Below, piece after piece: positions 23,870-36,359 of a DNA stretch of 64,000 nt; within the stretch, counting starts at the first letter, position 1; every line of letters begins with the position of its first letter. Source of the stretch: Elysia chlorotica (lineage: Eukaryota; Mollusca; Gastropoda; Plakobranchidae); assembly GCA_003991915.1 (NCBI GenBank), contig RQTK01000689.1:38391-102390 (forward strand), written 5' to 3'. Below the pieces are notes generated by a model. That model searched no databases. It saw nothing but the letters and a program-made list of their open reading frames with translations, and had not been told where the DNA came from. The position numbers and the translations under genes were made by a program.

Positions 23870-25290
23870 CAGTAAATGTTTCGATCTAATTTAAAAGACA
23901 AGGTGTCAGGAAAACTGCTGAATATAGTAAAAGGAATATACAATCAAGTGTCAAAAGCCGTAAGAAATAACTATAAAAAATATAAATGCCCTGCTGGCTT
24001 TGAACAAGATGTCTCCGAAGTCCACTACTCTTCTGCATATTTAGCACATATTTGCCACTCATGATAAAAAGAAAAGGCAATCTTCGTATTGAGTTTCTAC
24101 CAGTTAAATATATCCTACGTCATCTTTTATTCACCGATGACGCAATGCTAGCAAAATCTTGATACGCTACACAATCAAACTTCAAGATTGGGAATATCGA
24201 TAAAACAAAAAGTAGTTTTTAGAAAAGGAGGTTGCCTAGGTAAATATAAAAACTGGGTTTATGGAAATACACCACTTGAAATTGTTAACTCGTACAAATA
24301 TCTTGGAATCGAATGTACGTCTGGTACGAGTTTCACAAACTGCACTTCAGTGCTAGTAAGCAAGGCCAAACAGATAAGTTATGAATTAACAAAAATTAAT
24401 GTCTGAGAGCTTAAACATGTCGGGATATAATAATATTGTTTATACTCTTTGATTCTAAAGTACAGCATACTCTTTCCTGTGCAGTGATCTATAGGGGTAC
24501 TCGTGAGTACACAGAAATAGAGCAAAACCACACTACCACGGTACCACCATCACAGGCTTTTAAAAAGTATCAATTAATCGCTCAAATACTGCTCTTTATG
24601 GAGAGATAGCTAGCTTTCCACTACATGATAATCGATGGTTAAATCATTGGTTACGACTGCTAAAATACCAGATTCAAGCCTATCAGTGCTTTAAATTTTT
24701 GGATGAAAAGAAAGTCAAATATTGGGTAACTGATATAAAACATAATTATATTATGTCAAAATGGATTTTGCAAAGTCTTGATGTTTAAATGGGTCGGCAA
24801 TAAAACTTCTATTTGCAATGCTTTTAAAATAAGACGTGTTCAAGAAAAGTTGGTATACCAAGTTATCCAATGACCAAAGTACGACATTCTATTCTTCATT
24901 TAAATTCTGGATCTGTATTGAAACATATCTGTTGAATAAGGGGCTACCAACTAACCTATAAACTGCTTTAGCATAACTTCGACTTGGTGTATCAGAGATA
25001 AATTGGCCCTAAATCATATATTATAACGACACTTCACTGCAAATGAGCCCAGTATGCAACTTAGAAATAGAAGATGAATACAAGTTACAACGTTATAATG
25101 GTTTGCAAAGCATACGAGGATATAAAATATTCGAACCATGTTCATCCCTCCCAAATACCTTTCAATTAGAAATAGACGTAGATTGACTGTGCTAATGTCA
25201 AACGTTATCTATATTCAAACATTGTGATCTATTTCCAGCAACTAAGAAAATCAATGATATACGATACCAGTCCTTTTGTATGGTGGTCTT
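23870..25290 (+). mobile_element. Dead LINE (non-LTR retrotransposon), reverse-transcriptase C-terminal half
   Basis: Three recognisable pieces lie in order in different frames. At 23876-24061 a frame reads KVSGKLLNIVKGIYNQV and then diverged sequence, like the LINE fingers region before the RQG motif. At 24124-24159 is LLFTDDAMLA, the LINE catalytic box with FTDD in place of the usual YADD. At 24188-24406 are VVFRKGG and NSYKYLGI, the conserved segment after the catalytic Asp pair. At 25043-25184 is CNLEIEDEY, typical of the C-terminal CxxC region of Jockey-like LINEs. Frames are broken by stops and shifts. There is no endonuclease half, so the copy was 5' truncated. Confidence 0.8.
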
Positions 25291-25594
25291 TGTGTCTCAT
25301 TTCGTTATTATCCTGATAAAATGAATTTTGTTAATTTGGGTGAATTATAATTTTTCTCCCTGATCTGTGCATGACTATTTTTTTTTATAATAATTAGACC
25401 AAAATTTACCCCCCTTGCCTCGCCTTAAACTACCAGTACTAATAGTTAAATTGAAACATTGTGTATCACTGAAAGTTACTAAGTATTAAAAGCTTCAGAA
25501 ATTGGATGCAATGACTGAGAGAGCTAAATTTGTTTCTTTCATATTGTAAAATCTTAATTCTCGTCATGTTTGTATAGGGTGAGAAGCCCAACGA

Positions 25595-25705
25595 ACCAAA
25601 ATACATCAATCTCTCTCTCTCACACTCTCTCTCTCTCCCTCTCTCTCTCCCCCTCTCTCTGTCTCTCAGAGGGAGAAGAGAAGAGATACAGAGAGACAGA
25701 CACAT
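25595..25705. repeat. CT-rich / GA-rich low-complexity pair
   Basis: CT repeats (about 25611-25668) run directly into an AGAGGGAGAAG..GAGAGACAGA stretch, so the block can fold on itself. No gene. Confidence 0.8.
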
Positions 25706-25915
25706 TAGCTCTATCTGTGAAAATAAGTTTTTATTTCCATTTGACCACTAACCTTTTAGAATGATGGTGTGATCAGAGGACTGCTAGCTCTGACTTCATT
25801 TCATTTATTGTTTCCTAAACTAGGTGTGTTATACATGTATAAAGTGAAAGCTGTCGAAAGAGACGCGTATCTCGTCATTCGCCAGCTAATGCAGAGTAGA
25901 CAATTATTTTGTCTA

Positions 25916-25944
25916 TCCAACTGCCACATTCTCTGGCAGTTGGA
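25916..25944. other. Perfect 11-bp hairpin
   Basis: TCCAACTGCCA (25916-25926) and TGGCAGTTGGA (25934-25944) are exact inverse complements around a 7-nt loop. The surrounding frame at 25769-26161 is open but has no recognisable domain and ends in an A-rich tract. Function unknown. Confidence 0.6.
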
Positions 25945-26350
25945 ACACGCCACCTGTGCGGCTTGCCCAACAATTGAAAAAACAAAACAAAAACGAAACA
26001 AAACAAAAACAAAAACAGTAATAGCAATAAAAACTGAGGCACTGGTGTCTGGTGGTAGCAGAAATTCCAAGCCAATACAACATCAAGTTCATCGCGACAC
26101 TTCGAAGCGGTCACTGGATCTAGGTCTGGTCTTATCTGGAAACCATTATCTTTTAAAATAATGTAGGTCCAATTTGAAAATAAATTCTAAGATCTTAGCA
26201 TGACACAACGGCAAAAGTGCACACAAAAAATTAAATAACAACAGCAAATTTATAGCAAAAGAAAATAACACGTTTCTGTCCTTTTCTCCCTCACCCCTCT
26301 TTCTCTCTCTCTAGCCATCTATCTCTATTTATTGTTTTGAATCTCTCCCC

Positions 26351-27118
26351 CCGATCGGAGGAATCAGGGGCCATCCTAAAGTAGAATGTATGGACAACAT
26401 CAAAGAATGGACCGGAAGATATAAGTTATAACACAGAGGTATCTACTAATACAGGAAGTCGAGAATTATGAAGACAGATAGTAAGGAAGCGCGGACAGCA
26501 AACGTTTCTACAAAAGGCGCCGCATGATGAGTAAGTGGGCGAGTTATTGATTGCGTCTTGGTTGTAATACAATACAGAAACAAGGCAATTGAATACAATA
26601 CATAATTAATATACAAAAGGCTCTGTGCACACGTTTTTGAGTAGTCATTGCAAATGGATTGGTCAGGCTTGTTATATTATGGCCTTTACAAGGCTTGACA
26701 TAAAAATGTGATCATCTCAATGCGGAGTGGAAGGCGAGGTAGCTTATTCGATAGAGCGCAAAGCTTCTAACCAGGGTTTCCGAGTTTGAACCATTAATTG
26801 TGTGTTGGGACCTGTATACGACAAAGCTTTACTGACGATGTACCGCCAGATCCAAAAAGAAAAAAAAAAACACGCACGCACACAACAAACAAAACAAAAA
26901 CACGCCATGCACACAGTGTACAAGAATGAGTCTACGTTTTCATTCGATAGCATTGGTTCCATGAATAGAAGGTAATAGACAACAGATACATTAAAAATAA
27001 TAACAAAAACAACAACAACAACAACAATAATCCTCGTCATTTAAGTTTTATAGAAAAGCAAAACGCTTTTGACTTTCCACAAAGAGATGAAAATTACGAT
27101 TGAAACGATTAAGATCTG

Positions 27119-27124
<6 letters not shown>
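26351..27124. repeat. Dispersed duplication, second copy
   Basis: Its first 90 bp match 21771-21862; the rest matches 22455-23166. It therefore carries a junction that combines copy 1 sequence with the right flank of copy 2. It is bordered by a CT/C-rich stretch on the left and a (CT)n run on the right (27121-27155). The CAA array is shorter here. The dead LINE lies between the two dispersed copies. Confidence 0.9.
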
Positions 27125-27159
<35 letters not shown>

Positions 27160-27177
27160 GTCTATGTTGTTGAGTTG

Positions 27178-27425
27178 ATCTTGAGTTGGTTTAACGTCCA
27201 ACATCAGCATCATATATAACATATTGTGGACGGGCCCCAAGACTAACGTCTGACAATTTTATGTGCCGCCACACACGAGACAGGGCGGGGAAGCCATTAC
27301 TACTGTCTCAGCCGATCACATTATACTGACACCGACCCAACCAGTAGGGAGCGCAATCGCCAGGGCTCGAACTCGGACCTTTTGCGTCGAAAGCCGATGT
27401 TCTACCCCAGGACCACCACGCCAGA
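27178..27425 (-). mobile_element. tRNA-derived SINE, minus strand, near full length
   Basis: On the minus strand the head (GGCGTGGTGGTCCTGGGGTA) and a B-box-like GGTCCGAGTTCGAGCCC are followed by GGTTGGGTCGGTGTCAGTAT, GGCTGAGACAGTAG, TGCGGCACATAAAATTGTC, a CTTGGGGCCCGTC word and a tail near GTTAAACCAACTC. It is the most complete minus-strand copy here. Confidence 0.8.
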
Positions 27426-27499
27426 AAGAAATTGAGGCTTCTCAGTAACAACATTGACAGCACTGGAATGTTGGGACGAGAACTGTGTAATGAGGAACG

Positions 27500-27953
<454 letters not shown>

Positions 27954-28164
27954 AAATATGAAACCCATCACAGGTTCTATAAATCTCATAGTCATACTCA
28001 TTCTTGTAGTTTGTTGCATTTCTTGGTTCCAACAAAGATCTGCGTTTCCGATTTGAAAGTGTAACGTACTAATTTTTTTTTTCGAAATCTGTATATATTA
28101 TATAATTTTATGTTATGTATGGTTTTGCAAACAGAGATTGATAAAATTTAATGGGAAGGGGAGA

Positions 28165-28175
28165 GAAGGAGATAA

Positions 28176-28240
<65 letters not shown>

Positions 28241-28301
28241 AGAGATAATAGATAGTTGGATAGATGGGGAAAGAAAGATAGACACTTATGAAAATAGGAG
28301 A

Positions 28302-28350
<49 letters not shown>
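28165..28350. repeat. (GA)n microsatellites
   Basis: Two GA runs (about 28178-28238 and 28305-28348) separated by a GATA-like spacer. The following 28360-28900 is unique AT-rich DNA with nothing recognised. Confidence 0.95.
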
Positions 28351-28351
<1 letters not shown>

Positions 28352-28901
28352 AAGAAAGAGGTCACACGTATTTAAACGTAAATGAAACTCCCAAGAGTTT
28401 TAGTATCCTTGCAGCAAAACACATTCTAATTCTATTTCCTGCATCTTAAATAATAATCCTATCATCCCGTTTTCTGTAATTATCGGCATGTGAAAACGTT
28501 TTGTCTGCTTTTGTATTCCTTGAGAGCACGTTTTCAAATCATGTGTTCCAGTCAATAATAAATATTCATGACTTTAGGTTCGCCTGCACTGACATTTTCT
28601 TCTTTGAATTTGTGCAGGATCAGAAATTCACGCATCGTCTACTTGATAACATGCAGCTTCGCTTCTATAATTTTTGAAATAACATTGGCGAATGTTGTTT
28701 GTTTAGAACTGTCCCCGCATTGCTATTGACAAAAGTTATCTCGTGTTTTCAAGTTGGTTAATCATATGCATGTGGCATTTAAAACGTGGGGTTTAACCTT
28801 CTGCCGATTTTGCATAATTCTATGATGGGGCATTCTTTAAAAAAAATACACATGCACCCTTGGGTTTATAATGTACCCCATACATAGTGCATTGCATTGT
28901 T

Positions 28902-29204
28902 GACGGCGGAGACTCTTGGAGTAGATCCTAGCATCTGGTAAACTGAATGTGGACAATTAAATGTATCAGTGTCAAATATAGCTGTTGGTTACGGAAATAT
29001 AAATTATTACTTAAACAAGATAAAGAGTTACGTTTAAAAAAACTTATCTCTGCTTGACGGAGACTTTTTGAGTACATCTGAGCATCTGGTAAACTGAATG
29101 TGGACAATTAAAATGTATCAGTGTCAAATATAGATGTTGGTTAGGGAAATATATTATTTAAACAAGATAAAGAGTTACGTTTAAAAAAAACTTATCTTTG
29201 CTTG
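28902..29204. repeat. Tandem duplication of about 150 bp
   Basis: The unit beginning 'gacggcggagactcttgg' (28902) is repeated from 29056 ('gacggagactttttgag'), both running through 'catctggtaaactgaatgtg' to 'aaaacttatct'. A single diverged copy exists at about 36958-37140. Confidence 0.85.
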
Positions 29205-29425
29205 AGAGAAGTACAAATCAATTATCCCAAGCGCCTTGACTGTGTTTTTAGGAGTGCATTAATTTTTTGTACTACATGACGCCATTCAGTGCCCCGGGAA
29301 TGGGAACAACGCGTTCATGCCTCAGCCTAAACATCTCTACCGATTGATTGTGTTTGTTGGTCTGGTGCAAACCACACAACAACCTTACACTTGAGTTCTG
29401 CAGGGGATTCCCTCAAAGTTTGGTG

Positions 29426-30179
29426 AGTTGTTTGTATGACTATTCTTTTTTAAAGAAATCGCAATCTGTGATTAATTCCATATCCTGCACGTTTACCGCA
29501 GAATGTAAAAATATGAAAAGATAGGAACATCAGTTAAGAATCGAATCTTAAACCTCCTGCATCTCAGCCAAGAGCTTTACCAACTGAGCTAATGGATGCC
29601 TACTTTACAAGTAGACAATCATTTCTCTCTAATACTCTAGATCTTGTATGTTAACTTACAAAAGGCCCAGCACCACTGCAGCGTTGAAGATTGTTACACT
29701 GGTTATATTGTTGGCTCAATACATGCTAAAACTGAGATTGTCATGCGGGAAAAATCAGGAAAAAATTGGCCAAAATCGATAAACAAAGTTCTCAGAAACA
29801 ACAGAAACAAACGTAAAGGACGCAACGGCTATTTTTTAATTGAAAAGCCCCTTTCGCAGATTTTTTAACAAAGATATTTCAATCATTATCCTCATCAGAA
29901 CCACAGTTATGTTAAATTTAACATAAACGTTATGACACATGTCAGTTGCTTATTAATCATAACAATTTGCTTTCATTTTCCCATATATACAATTCAATTT
30001 TCTAATGCGTGTTTAAACATGCCACGTTTTCATAACATTTCAAAACATTGCTTGACAAGCACACGAAAGATCTAAACCTAGACAAACATTATATATGGTT
30101 CTTAAGAAAGGAACAAAAGAAAAGAAAACATAACCTTACGACTTTCTTTTTTGCGTTTAAGATATTGAGATTAAGAGTA
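29426..30179. repeat. 1.5-kb-spaced direct repeat, copy 1
   Basis: Bases 29427-29903 are identical to 30930-31406 by eye. After 29903 the two copies differ every 10-20 bp. It contains a minus-strand tRNA-like module (29528-29598) and an open frame at 29644-29868 that is the same in both copies. That frame (starting at TTG) matches no family I know and I do not call it a gene. Confidence 0.9.
29528..29598 (-). repeat. tRNA-like module, copy 1
   Basis: On the minus strand a 71-nt cloverleaf can be drawn. The acceptor (CATCCAT with ACTGATG) pairs 5 of 7, the D-arm TAGCTCAGTTGGTAAAGC is near-perfect, and the anticodon arm CTTGG/GCAGG pairs 4 of 5 with U33 and GAG at the anticodon position. The T-arm is irregular with TTCGATT in the loop. 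Mismatches and association with a repeat argue for a tRNA pseudogene or SINE head, not a working tRNA. Confidence 0.65.
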
Positions 30180-30644
30180 TCGGATTAAATCTATCTTTAC
30201 CATATTCATTTTCAAGACTAGCATTCTTAGTAAGCTGAGCAAGAAAACGAAAAGCTATTTTCAGATGATCTAAATCACTAGCGAGACCGATATTTCACGA
30301 GCTGTAAGTTGAAACTGAATGTTGGAACTTCTTTTGATCGAAAAAAAACCCGTTTGTGTACGGAAGCAGCAGCTTTCTAGACGTTTATTCTGTACTTTCA
30401 ATGTGTATGCCGAGCAAATCTAATAAAAAATGTGTTTATTTTTGCCGGAAGAGTACATAGTTTATCGATGTTCTTGTAAAAAAAAAAAAAAACGTAACTT
30501 GGCAAACCATGTTATGTTTTCAAAGCTGTAAAAGACTATGGAAAGAAGAGATCTTCATTGACAATGTGTAAATCTTCTAATTCACATTCTTCATAGTTGC
30601 TAATCTGTACACAAAATATGTATGCCAAATTCATTTCTTACCAG

Positions 30645-30697
30645 ACGATGGAGGACAATCCCGTAAAGAAGACCAGCGAGCGATGGTGGGCAATGCA
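30645..30697 (+). CDS. Isolated exon candidate (53 nt)
   Basis: It has strong signals on both sides: acceptor aattcatttcttacCAG ends at 30644, donor GCA|GTAAGT follows 30697. Two frames are open: one starting DGGQSRKEDQRAMVG (needs one base carried in, ends in phase 0), the other TMEDNPVKKTSERWW. I cannot choose a frame or assign a gene. It sits between the two 1.5-kb-spaced repeats. 30180-30640 is otherwise featureless. Confidence 0.35.
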
Positions 30698-30928
30698 GTA
30701 AGTTATCAGTTAAATACAAAATCATTTCCTACAGCATGTTTTCACATAACATTCAACTTTGCTAACACTGACTTAGACTGTTTATTGAACAAATCATGTC
30801 AATGTTGATACAAGCACCATTGCTAGTCAGCCTAGAAACAATGACAATGAAGAGACTTTTTACTATCACAAATTACAAACATAGATCTATTTGAACATAC
30901 CTCAACACCACGATTGATTGCTGCCTTA

Positions 30929-31692
30929 AGTTGTTTGTATGACTATTCTTTTTTAAAGAAATCGCAATCTGTGATTAATTCCATATCCTGCACGTTTACC
31001 GCAGAATGTAAAAATATGAAAAGATAGGAACATCAGTTAAGAATCGAATCTTAAACCTCCTGCATCTCAGCCAAGAGCTTTACCAACTGAGCTAATGGAT
31101 GCCTACTTTACAAGTAGACAATCATTTCTCTCTAATACTCTAGATCTTGTATGTTAACTTACAAAAGGCCCAGCACCACTGCAGCGTTGAAGATTGTTAC
31201 ACTGGTTATATTGTTGGCTCAATACATGCTAAAACTGAGATTGTCATGCGGGAAAAATCAGGAAAAAATTGGCCAAAATCGATAAACAAAGTTCTCAGAA
31301 ACAACAGAAACAAACGTAAAGGACGCAACGGCTATTTTTTAATTGAAAAGCCCCTTTCGCAGATTTTTTAACAAAGATATTTCAATCATTATCCTCATCA
31401 GAACCATAGTTATGTTAAGTTTAACATAAACATTATGACACATGTCAATTGCTTATTAATCATAAAAATTTGCTTTGATTTTCCCATAAATACAATTCAG
31501 TTTTCTAATGCGTGTTTTCATAACATTGCAAAACATTATGCTTTGGTATGTTTTCATTGCTTGACAAGGACACGAAAGACTTAAACCTACACAAACATTA
31601 TAGATGGTTCTTAAGAAAGGAACAAAAGAAAAGAAAACATAAACTTACGATTGTTTATCTTTGTTGCGTTTAAGATATTGAGATTAAGAGTA
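30929..31692. repeat. 1.5-kb-spaced direct repeat, copy 2
   Basis: Same content as 29426-30179, offset 1503 bp, with its own tRNA-like module on the minus strand at 31031-31101. The left junction is abrupt ('ctgcctta' versus 'tttggtga'). Confidence 0.9.
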
Positions 31693-31885
31693 ACGACGAT
31701 TATAGTTTTGTGATTGCGATCTTATAACGAGAAACCTTAGTTTGATGGTAATCTTAAAGGAGACCTTTCATGGTTAAAAACGTGTGGAAAAATTAGTTTG
31801 ATGGTAATATTGTGGAAAAAATCTTAGTTTGATCTTCATGTTTGTCGGAGCCTTACTTTGGTGGTTATTTGTAATTTGACATCTC

Positions 31886-32015
<130 letters not shown>

Positions 32016-32929
32016 GATGGATAGGTAGAGAAATAGAGAGATAGAGAAGAGGGGGGAGGGAGGGAGAGATGGATGGGGACAGGCTTAAAGAGAGGGAGAC
32101 TGCGTCAAAAAAATAAAAGGAACAAAAATGTGCAAAGAGAGAAAAACTGTAAACGAGAATAAAAGAGAGGAGGAGAGAATGCAGGTAATGATACATGACT
32201 TTTTTTTAGATTAACACAGGGCGACAAAGATGCTTATTTCACGGATGTAGGCGGATCCACGATGGGATGCAGCCCTTTGTACGATGCGATGATGACCCCT
32301 GTCTTGTCCTTACAATAGATTATATTATAATCTTCCGCTGGTCTGCTTACACAAATTACCTCAAGGAAAAGGAGTAAAGGGGAGGGGCGGTGGAGATCAT
32401 TAGGGAGGGGTCCTTTAAACTAATCACTGGAAACTTTTGATAGGCCCAGTACATCTACACCATTCTAAATCGAGGACAACATCCTGCAGTCTCTGAAGGA
32501 CGAGACAAGGTTGGTGTGCCATGACAGTTCCCCATTTTCTGTTCCGCTTTGATGCAGCATTATTTTGGGATATGTTTATAATTATAATTAATGCGTTCGG
32601 GAATAGGGGGCGCAAGGGACTTCGCTCTTCCTTTATGGAAAAGAGAAGGGAAAGGAGGAAGATGTAAAGGGGAAGGAGAGCTAAGGAGAGGAAGATATTT
32701 TTAGTGACAGTTACGTCGGTAGGTTTAAACGAGATGAAGCAAAGATCATAGGTTCATTATATAATGACAGCGGAAAATGCTATTTGTGTCCCACGTTAAT
32801 GGAGACCAGGGAGAGAGAGACACCAGAGGGCGTCAGCCGTCAGGGCGAAAGCTTCGTTTTCGACGTTTTGCAGGGCTGGCAGATTAAAGGTTTTGCATCC
32901 AAACGACGATAACGAATGTCATGGGCTTT

Positions 32930-33060
32930 TCCGATCACTCATTGGCTCCGTAAGTCTAGGATAGAGCTGTGATTGGATGCCGGTGTAGATTGCCTTACCT
33001 ATCACCGTCTTTTTAACTATAAACCCTGTTTTCGCAAGACTTCTATTGCTTGGCGATGCT
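32930..33060 (+). promoter_or_regulatory. Promoter-like cluster (two ATTGG boxes and a TATAAA)
   Basis: Inverted CCAAT boxes occur in CTCATTGGCTCC (about 32938) and GTGATTGGATG (about 32970), and ACTATAAACCC lies at about 33016, at a spacing seen in some TATA promoters. The region is less AT-rich than its neighbours. No gene model starts here, so this is only suggestive. Confidence 0.2.
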
Positions 33061-33210
33061 GAGCGTTTGGGGCGAGGTGTAAATCCCAGCCAAGTGGATG
33101 GGCCAGGGACAAAGCGGCTGTGAGGACTTGGTGCACACAGCGGTCACATCGGGTAGGTTGTAGCCCCAGGCCAGCCGGGGAAATCAGGAAGTGAGGAGGG
33201 AAAGAAAAGA

Positions 33211-33212
33211 AG

Positions 33213-33260
<48 letters not shown>

Positions 33261-33391
33261 GGTGAGAAGGGACAGACAGACTGACATAGGCGGAGGGAAC
33301 TACAGAGAAAATTAAGGAAATTTAAAACCATTAAAATCAGAAAACGAGGAAGAGAGGTGTAAGATATCAGAAAGCTTTTTGTAGGGCGAGG

Positions 33392-33428
<37 letters not shown>

Positions 33429-33518
33429 GGAAAGAGAGATGGAGGGTGGAGAAGGCTGAAAAGAGAGAGAGAGACACAGGCAGAGACATAGAAAGACAGA
33501 CAGATAGAAAGAGAAAAG

Positions 33519-33568
<50 letters not shown>

Positions 33569-33570
33569 CA
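33211..33570. repeat. (GA)n microsatellites with unique spacers
   Basis: GA arrays at 33220-33257, 33398-33424 and 33533-33566; a further one lies at 34100-34127. Ser/Leu-rich minus-strand frames over them are artefacts. Confidence 0.9.
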
Positions 33571-33639
33571 GACAGGGAGAAAGAAGGGCAGACAAACAGG
33601 ACAAAGAAATATAAAGAGGGCACATGTATTTTATATAAA

Positions 33640-33918
33640 ACCTCAGTGGGGAGCGGTAGCCCTGGCGTAGTACATCGGCTTCCGACGCAAGAGGTCCGTG
33701 GTTCGGGTCCTGACGATCGGGTCCTGACGATTTCGCCCACTATGGTTAGGTCGGTGTCAGTTGAATGTGACCGGCTGAGACAGGAGTCATGGTATCCCCG
33801 CCTTGAGTGTCTCATGTGTGTTAGCACATAAAAATTGTCAGACATCAGTCTTGGGACCCGTGCACAATAAAATTATAGCTATAGTGCTGAGGGTGGAAGT
33901 TAAACCAACTTAACAACT
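33640..33918 (+). mobile_element. tRNA-derived SINE, near full length
   Basis: Head GGGAGCGGTAGCCCTGGCGTAG, B-box-like GTGGTTCGGGTCC, a local 14-bp duplication (CGGGTCCTGACGAT twice), then TAGGTCGGTGTCAGTTGAAT, GGCTGAGACAGGAGTC, TTAGCACATAAAAATTGTCAG, CTTGGGACCCGTGCACAATA and a tail TATAGTGCTGAGGGTGGAAG. This copy defines the family order used for the others. A further core fragment lies at 34685-34735. Confidence 0.85.
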
Positions 33919-35926
33919 ACTATCAAAACAAGTTCAAGTCATTATTTTAATTAGCCGAAAGATCTATCTCTCGCCCCTTCGTAATCCGTAGGCGAAATAA
34001 GATACAATGACTGTAAAGCTTTTCTAGGGAAACGGTGATATAATGAGAGCCACATAGAGATAAATCGAGAGAAAGGAGAGAGACAACCAGAGGGTAAGAG
34101 GGAGAGAGAGAGAGAGAGAGAGAGAGGGAAAGAAAGAAGGGGAAAAGAGTAAAAGGTATTGAATAAAGAGGGAAATCGCGCCCTCCCCCCCCCCCCAATC
34201 CCCAAAACCAACACTTTTTTAATCCCTCCCCAAAACAACATTTTTAGCCTCTTAACATTTTGTACTTTCGGTCACTGTTTGCCCTTTGAACTAAATTTCT
34301 ACTTTTCCACATGTCCACTATTATCTCCTTAGCCCTCAATTCTGTTGTGTTTTCCTCCGCGTCCTCCACATCGCGAAAAGTATCAGATAACACAGAGACG
34401 TTTCTTATCTATTGGATGAGCGCAAATATTTTTATATTTTGTGAAGTCGAGGGTCGCAAACTTTACTCCCAATAGCGTGTATTTTTTCGTAGGTTCTTAC
34501 TTTTGTTTTGCTGAAATGTTCATATGTGATGGTTTGTTTGGTTGGCGGCTCTGGTATCCTTGGTGATACAATCCATGAGTAACACAAACCATCATAAGTC
34601 ATAGAGATGATGATCGATTATAAAACCAATATATATGATTTTGTTTCTTTAGAGTAGCCCTAACATTGCCCCCAATTAAATTTGTCCACTTTCGCTCCCT
34701 AATGGTTAGGTTGGATGAGACGGGAGTCCAATTCTTTTTTACAACAAAATGACACTATTTATATGACTTTTCGGATTTTTAAACACCTCCCGTGTTTTCA
34801 GCGAGCGAGAATCAGCTTTTGGTGAATTCAGATTCTCGTTACTACGTGTATTTCTCCGTATTAGAGCGTGTGTAGCAGAACGAGCAAGGTCTCACAAGGA
34901 ACTTAGAAACACTGCAAGTTTAGTATGGACATTAATTTAACAGCAGTCATTTTAACAGAGTGTTTGTTTTGTCGATTATGAAACTCGACTGATTTGCCCT
35001 ATCAAAACTTCCCAGTGAACATCAAAGTCTAGTCTGGTCTTGGTATGCGTCTTTATAGGCTGGTTATGCCCTTTACTACCGAGGTGCCATGGCCGTCTTT
35101 ATTGGTAAAGACATTATTATCAGATGTTGCGCTATTTGTGTCAACAGGCCGCATCCCAGGCGCGCTCTCTCCCCCCTCTCCCTCGCTCTCTCCCCCCTCT
35201 CCCTCGCTCTCTCTCCCTCACTCTCTCTCCCTCTCCATTAACTGCTATCATTTTTATGGGTTACCTGAATAAGCATGCACAAAAGCTGTTCAGGTCTCTC
35301 AGCCTACGCCACAGCGATGTAGACTAAACTGTCCAACCTGTGCCGAGCAGGTTGGTGATATATCTCACTTAGACTCTCAATTGAATTGAATGTTTGTATT
35401 TTTTTTTCTGCGACTGGGCATGTAGATTAGAGAAGCCTCGGTGTACAACTAGACCTAGAGACATTAATTGTAGTGCATGACTTTGTCTCGGCCTGCATTC
35501 TGCTCCATGATAACGACATTTTCATCGTGTTTGGTTTAATCTATCTTGCGGCACTGTGTTCAGAATGTCAGGAGTAGTGGGGTCAAGAATTTAGGAGGTG
35601 TAGATTACAATTAGCTTAACAAATCCCAATCTAGGCTAGATCCAGGAATGTTTTTTTTAATATATTTTTAAGTCTATTTGGCAGAGGTTAATACTAACTA
35701 GGAAAAAATAATTGCTGCAAATGTCACTCGTCATAATTATAATGTGGCTTCGCTGTCTATAGGAAACAGTTATCGTTGTTTTAAGTAATTTGTGACATAC
35801 AAAATAAGAAGGTCAAACTGGGAGACAGTGTCATAGTGTCTCTGGATAGTATATTGTTCATTTTTAGGATGAAATAAAGCAGGTAAAGTAGAAAAACCTA
35901 TATCTGGAAATACTTATAACAGTAAT

Positions 35927-35934
35927 TATTATTA

Positions 35935-36008
<74 letters not shown>

Positions 36009-36010
36009 TT
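35927..36010. repeat. (ATT)n microsatellite
   Basis: About 27 ATT triplets with one interruption. 34740-35900 has no supported gene; a C/T-rich run lies at 35165-35240. Confidence 0.95.
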
Positions 36011-36359
36011 TATTTACTTTTTAATTGTTGTTGTTGGGTTTTTTGTTTTGTTTTAGTTGTTGATGCTGTTGCTATAAAAAGTTCGTATAAATTCGTGTAT
36101 TACAATAGCCTACTTTAGTTGTAAGATATTGTTTTAAATTACAAATTTGAGAGAGGACCTTCTCCTATTTCACTGTGTGGTGTCATTTGTTTAAAATTAC
36201 AAAATGATAACATTTTCTAATTTAATTTCAAATTCTGATCTTGTACTGCTCTCTCTTGCGGTGTTATTTCGTAACACCCCACTAGCTAACACTAATGTTG
36301 CTGTTCCTTTGACCACTGAAAGCAACCTGAACGACACAAAATTTACTGAAACTATAATA

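Noticed and set aside
29320-29427. Coding exon ending at a donor conserved at 29424 and 37361
   Set aside because: The donor word is conserved (GGTGAGT/GGTAAGT), but the one frame open in both copies has a TAA just after the only AG acceptor. It may be an untranslated exon or chance.
29528-29598. Functional tRNA gene
   Set aside because: Two acceptor mismatches, an irregular T-arm and location within a repeat point to a pseudogene or SINE head.
29644-29868. 74-codon frame identical at 31147-31371 as a duplicated small gene
   Set aside because: It begins at TTG, lies wholly in a repeated segment, has no recognised domain, and the identity covers non-coding flanks equally.
32455-32515. Exon-like peptide EDNILQSLKDETR
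   Set aside because: An in-frame TAA lies just upstream, the acceptor has no pyrimidine tract and the donor (GTTGGT) is weak.
33017-33180. Minus-strand C-terminal frame (CDRCVHQVLTAALSLAHP..)
   Set aside because: It looks protein-like but continues upstream only into a GA microsatellite frame, and no acceptor or homologous family is recognised.
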